In this document: piece by piece, positions 42,738 through 43,675 of the stretch
Layout: the number at the start of each line of letters is the position of its first letter
How positions within the stretch are numbered: position 1 is the first letter of the stretch
Source: Geobacteraceae bacterium
GTDB lineage: Bacteria > Desulfobacterota > Desulfuromonadia > Desulfuromonadales > Geopsychrobacteraceae
Assembly: GCA_007125165.1 (NCBI GenBank)
Contig: SLDV01000111.1
Coordinates: 1 to 43,675 of the forward strand
Length of the DNA: 43,675 nucleotides
Direction of reading: 5' to 3'
The notes under the pieces: model-generated
Told to the model about the DNA's origin: nothing
Databases searched by the model: none
The model's input: the letters and a program-made list of their open reading frames with translations, nothing else
Made by a program: the position numbers and the translations under genes

Positions 42738-42756
42738 AATATTTTATCGCTTACTG

Positions 42757-42772
42757 CGGACCCCTAAGTCCG
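42757..42772 (+). terminator. Weak hairpin after the TetR gene
   Basis: CGGAC, CCCTAA, GTCCG, followed by AATCTTT, 20 bases past the TetR stop. The stem is only five base pairs and the U-tract is interrupted, so this is tentative. Confidence 0.35.
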
Positions 42773-42800
42773 AATCTTTCGGGTTCAAGTATGTTTATGG

Positions 42801-42830
42801 TTGACACCGTTACCGGTGATGCACTATAAG
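42801..42830 (+). promoter_or_regulatory. Strong sigma70-type promoter of the tRNA-tuf cluster
   Basis: A perfect -35 TTGACA (42801-42806) and a -10 TATAAG (42825-42830) are separated by 18 bases. The next bases, ACGCCCCGTC, form a GC-rich discriminator of the kind found in stringently controlled stable-RNA promoters. It lies about 87 bases before the first tRNA. Confidence 0.8.
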
Positions 42831-42916
42831 ACGCCCCGTCAGCAACGAAGTATAGCCGGAAACTAAAGTTTTTTTCTTGCATCCCGGTATTATTTGAGAT
42901 ATAAGTCCCTTCTTGT

Positions 42917-42992
42917 GCTGGCGTAGCTCAATCGGCAGAGCAACTGACTTGTAATCAGTAGGTTGGGGGTTCAATTCCTCTCGCCAGCTCCA
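42917..42992 (+). tRNA. tRNA-Thr (anticodon TGT)
   Basis: A cloverleaf with acceptor GCTGGCG/CGCCAGC, anticodon stem CTGAC/GTCAG around the loop TTGTAAT, and an encoded CCA end. First gene of a four-tRNA cluster before tuf. Confidence 0.96.
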
Positions 42993-43042
42993 GTAAAGTT
43001 TAAGCGGGTGTGCCCGACAATCGAATAAATGCAGGTTCCCCT

Positions 43043-43127
43043 GGAGGGGTTCCCGAGCGGCCAAAGGGATCAGACTGTAAATCTGACGTCGAAGACTTCG
43101 GAGGTTCGAATCCTCCCCCCTCCACCA
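43043..43127 (+). tRNA. tRNA-Tyr (anticodon GTA)
   Basis: A class II tRNA of 85 bases with a long variable arm (CGTCGAAGACTTCG). Acceptor GGAGGGG/CCCCTCC, anticodon loop CTGTAAA with GTA, CCA encoded. Confidence 0.96.
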
Positions 43128-43243
43128 CTAAAACTTGCCGGACGAGGGCTTGTAGACTGTACGCCAGGAGGCTGTAGGCCATATGAACTGGGGCAGTAGC
43201 GGGCTTGACGTCCTGTTGTGCTTATCGACGGTAGAAAATTTGG

Positions 43244-43320
43244 GCGGGAATAGCTCAGTTGGCTAGAGCGTCAGCCTTCCAAGCTGAGGGTCGCGGGTTC
43301 GAGTCCCGTTTCCCGCTCCA
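43244..43320 (+). tRNA. tRNA-Gly (anticodon TCC)
   Basis: Acceptor GCGGGAA/TTCCCGC, anticodon stem CAGCC... with TCC in the loop CTTCCAA, T-loop GTTCGAGTC, CCA encoded. Third tRNA of the cluster. Confidence 0.96.
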
Positions 43321-43352
43321 TTTTATTTCTGCTGGAAAAAGAGAGGCTGCAA

Positions 43353-43428
<76 letters not shown>

Positions 43429-43559
43429 TTCCATTTTTCGAGCAGAAGGTGTTGACCGATTCAATTTAGTGGATTGTGTTCGCGTCATTCGTGGTTGCGG
43501 TAAGCTTGAGTTTTTTTCTATTAAAACAAGGTGTCTAGAAAACTAAGGGAGGATTTACA

Positions 43560-43675
43560 ATGGCGAAGGCGAAATTTGAGCGGTTAAAGCCGCATGTCAA
43601 CGTAGGAACGATTGGTCACGTCGACCACGGCAAGACGACCCTGACTGCAGCGATTACCAAGGTGCTGGCGGAGAA
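43560..43675 (+). CDS. tuf: Elongation factor Tu, N-terminal part, cut by window edge
   Basis: 38 codons are visible, starting [20 protein letters not shown] and followed by [11 protein letters not shown], which completes the P-loop [16 protein letters not shown] lies 6-7 bases before the ATG. EF-Tu brings aminoacyl-tRNA to the ribosome as a GTP complex. It follows the four tRNAs by about 130 bases and probably shares their transcript, though a promoter of its own in that gap cannot be excluded. Confidence 0.97.
   Translation, partial: MAKAKFERLKPHVNVGTIGHVDHGKTTLTAAITKVLAE

Overview
This 43.7 kb window looks like chromosomal DNA of a deltaproteobacterium of the Desulfuromonadales/Geobacter type (Desulfobacterota). 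That placement is an inference from gene content: an AmrS-type radical SAM enzyme, YedF, a DUF4388 protein, a BFD-like ferredoxin, and the tRNA-Thr/Tyr/Gly/Thr-tuf block. It also rests on moderately GC-rich coding sequence with GTG and TTG starts, and no database search was possible. There is no phage, CRISPR array, plasmid function or complete insertion sequence. The genes are dense and mostly housekeeping, and the accessory signal lies in short dispersed repeats, a multidomain glycogen enzyme and several very small genes.

Layout. 1-8.6 kb: a 5'-complete but truncated PAS/GGDEF diguanylate cyclase, an SDR-DUF2867 protein, a DUF523-DUF1722 protein, an OsmC-like protein, a Rep-type helicase and a YhcC-type radical SAM protein. 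9.0-19.4 kb: a rightward cluster of GH57 glycosidase, galT, a 1547-residue GH13-like/glycogen synthase fusion, a ferric-reductase-like flavocytochrome, a 30-residue membrane peptide and amrS. 19.4-20.4 kb: an EamA exporter boxed by two near-identical perfect palindromes. 20.4-22.9 kb: a leftward operon (small conserved protein, rluD, pgeF, HNH nuclease). 23.1-28.6 kb: a single-domain response regulator, a tail-anchored cytochrome b5-like protein, proC, an MFS transporter, an inositol-monophosphatase-family protein, and a cNMP-binding protein overlapping an AI-2E family permease. 28.8-36.2 kb: a BFD-like ferredoxin, a PNPOx-like protein, uvrC, an OB-fold-like lipoprotein, malQ, yedF and rlmD. 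36.4-42.7 kb: ispG, proS, a DUF4388 protein, pyrF, rlmB and a TetR regulator. 42.8-43.7 kb: a strong sigma70-type promoter, four tRNA genes and the start of tuf.

How the genes fit together. GH57, GalT and the GH13/GlgA fusion form a tight cluster (the last two overlap by one base) and, with malQ at 32.4 kb, suggest storage or use of an alpha-glucan. rluD, rlmD, rlmB, proS, the tRNAs and tuf serve translation. Rep and UvrC serve DNA replication and repair. Three families of short repeats are visible: a roughly 105-135 bp MITE-like element (three copies in 1.7-8.9 kb), a 26-27 bp-arm palindrome (two perfect copies and one decayed, 19.4-23.0 kb), and a single 23 bp-arm palindrome at 5.2 kb. I found no convincing new multi-gene defence or biosynthetic system. 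The best candidates for something undescribed are the GH13-GT5 fusion in its operon, the 30-residue peptide coupled to amrS, and the palindrome-boxed eamA gene.
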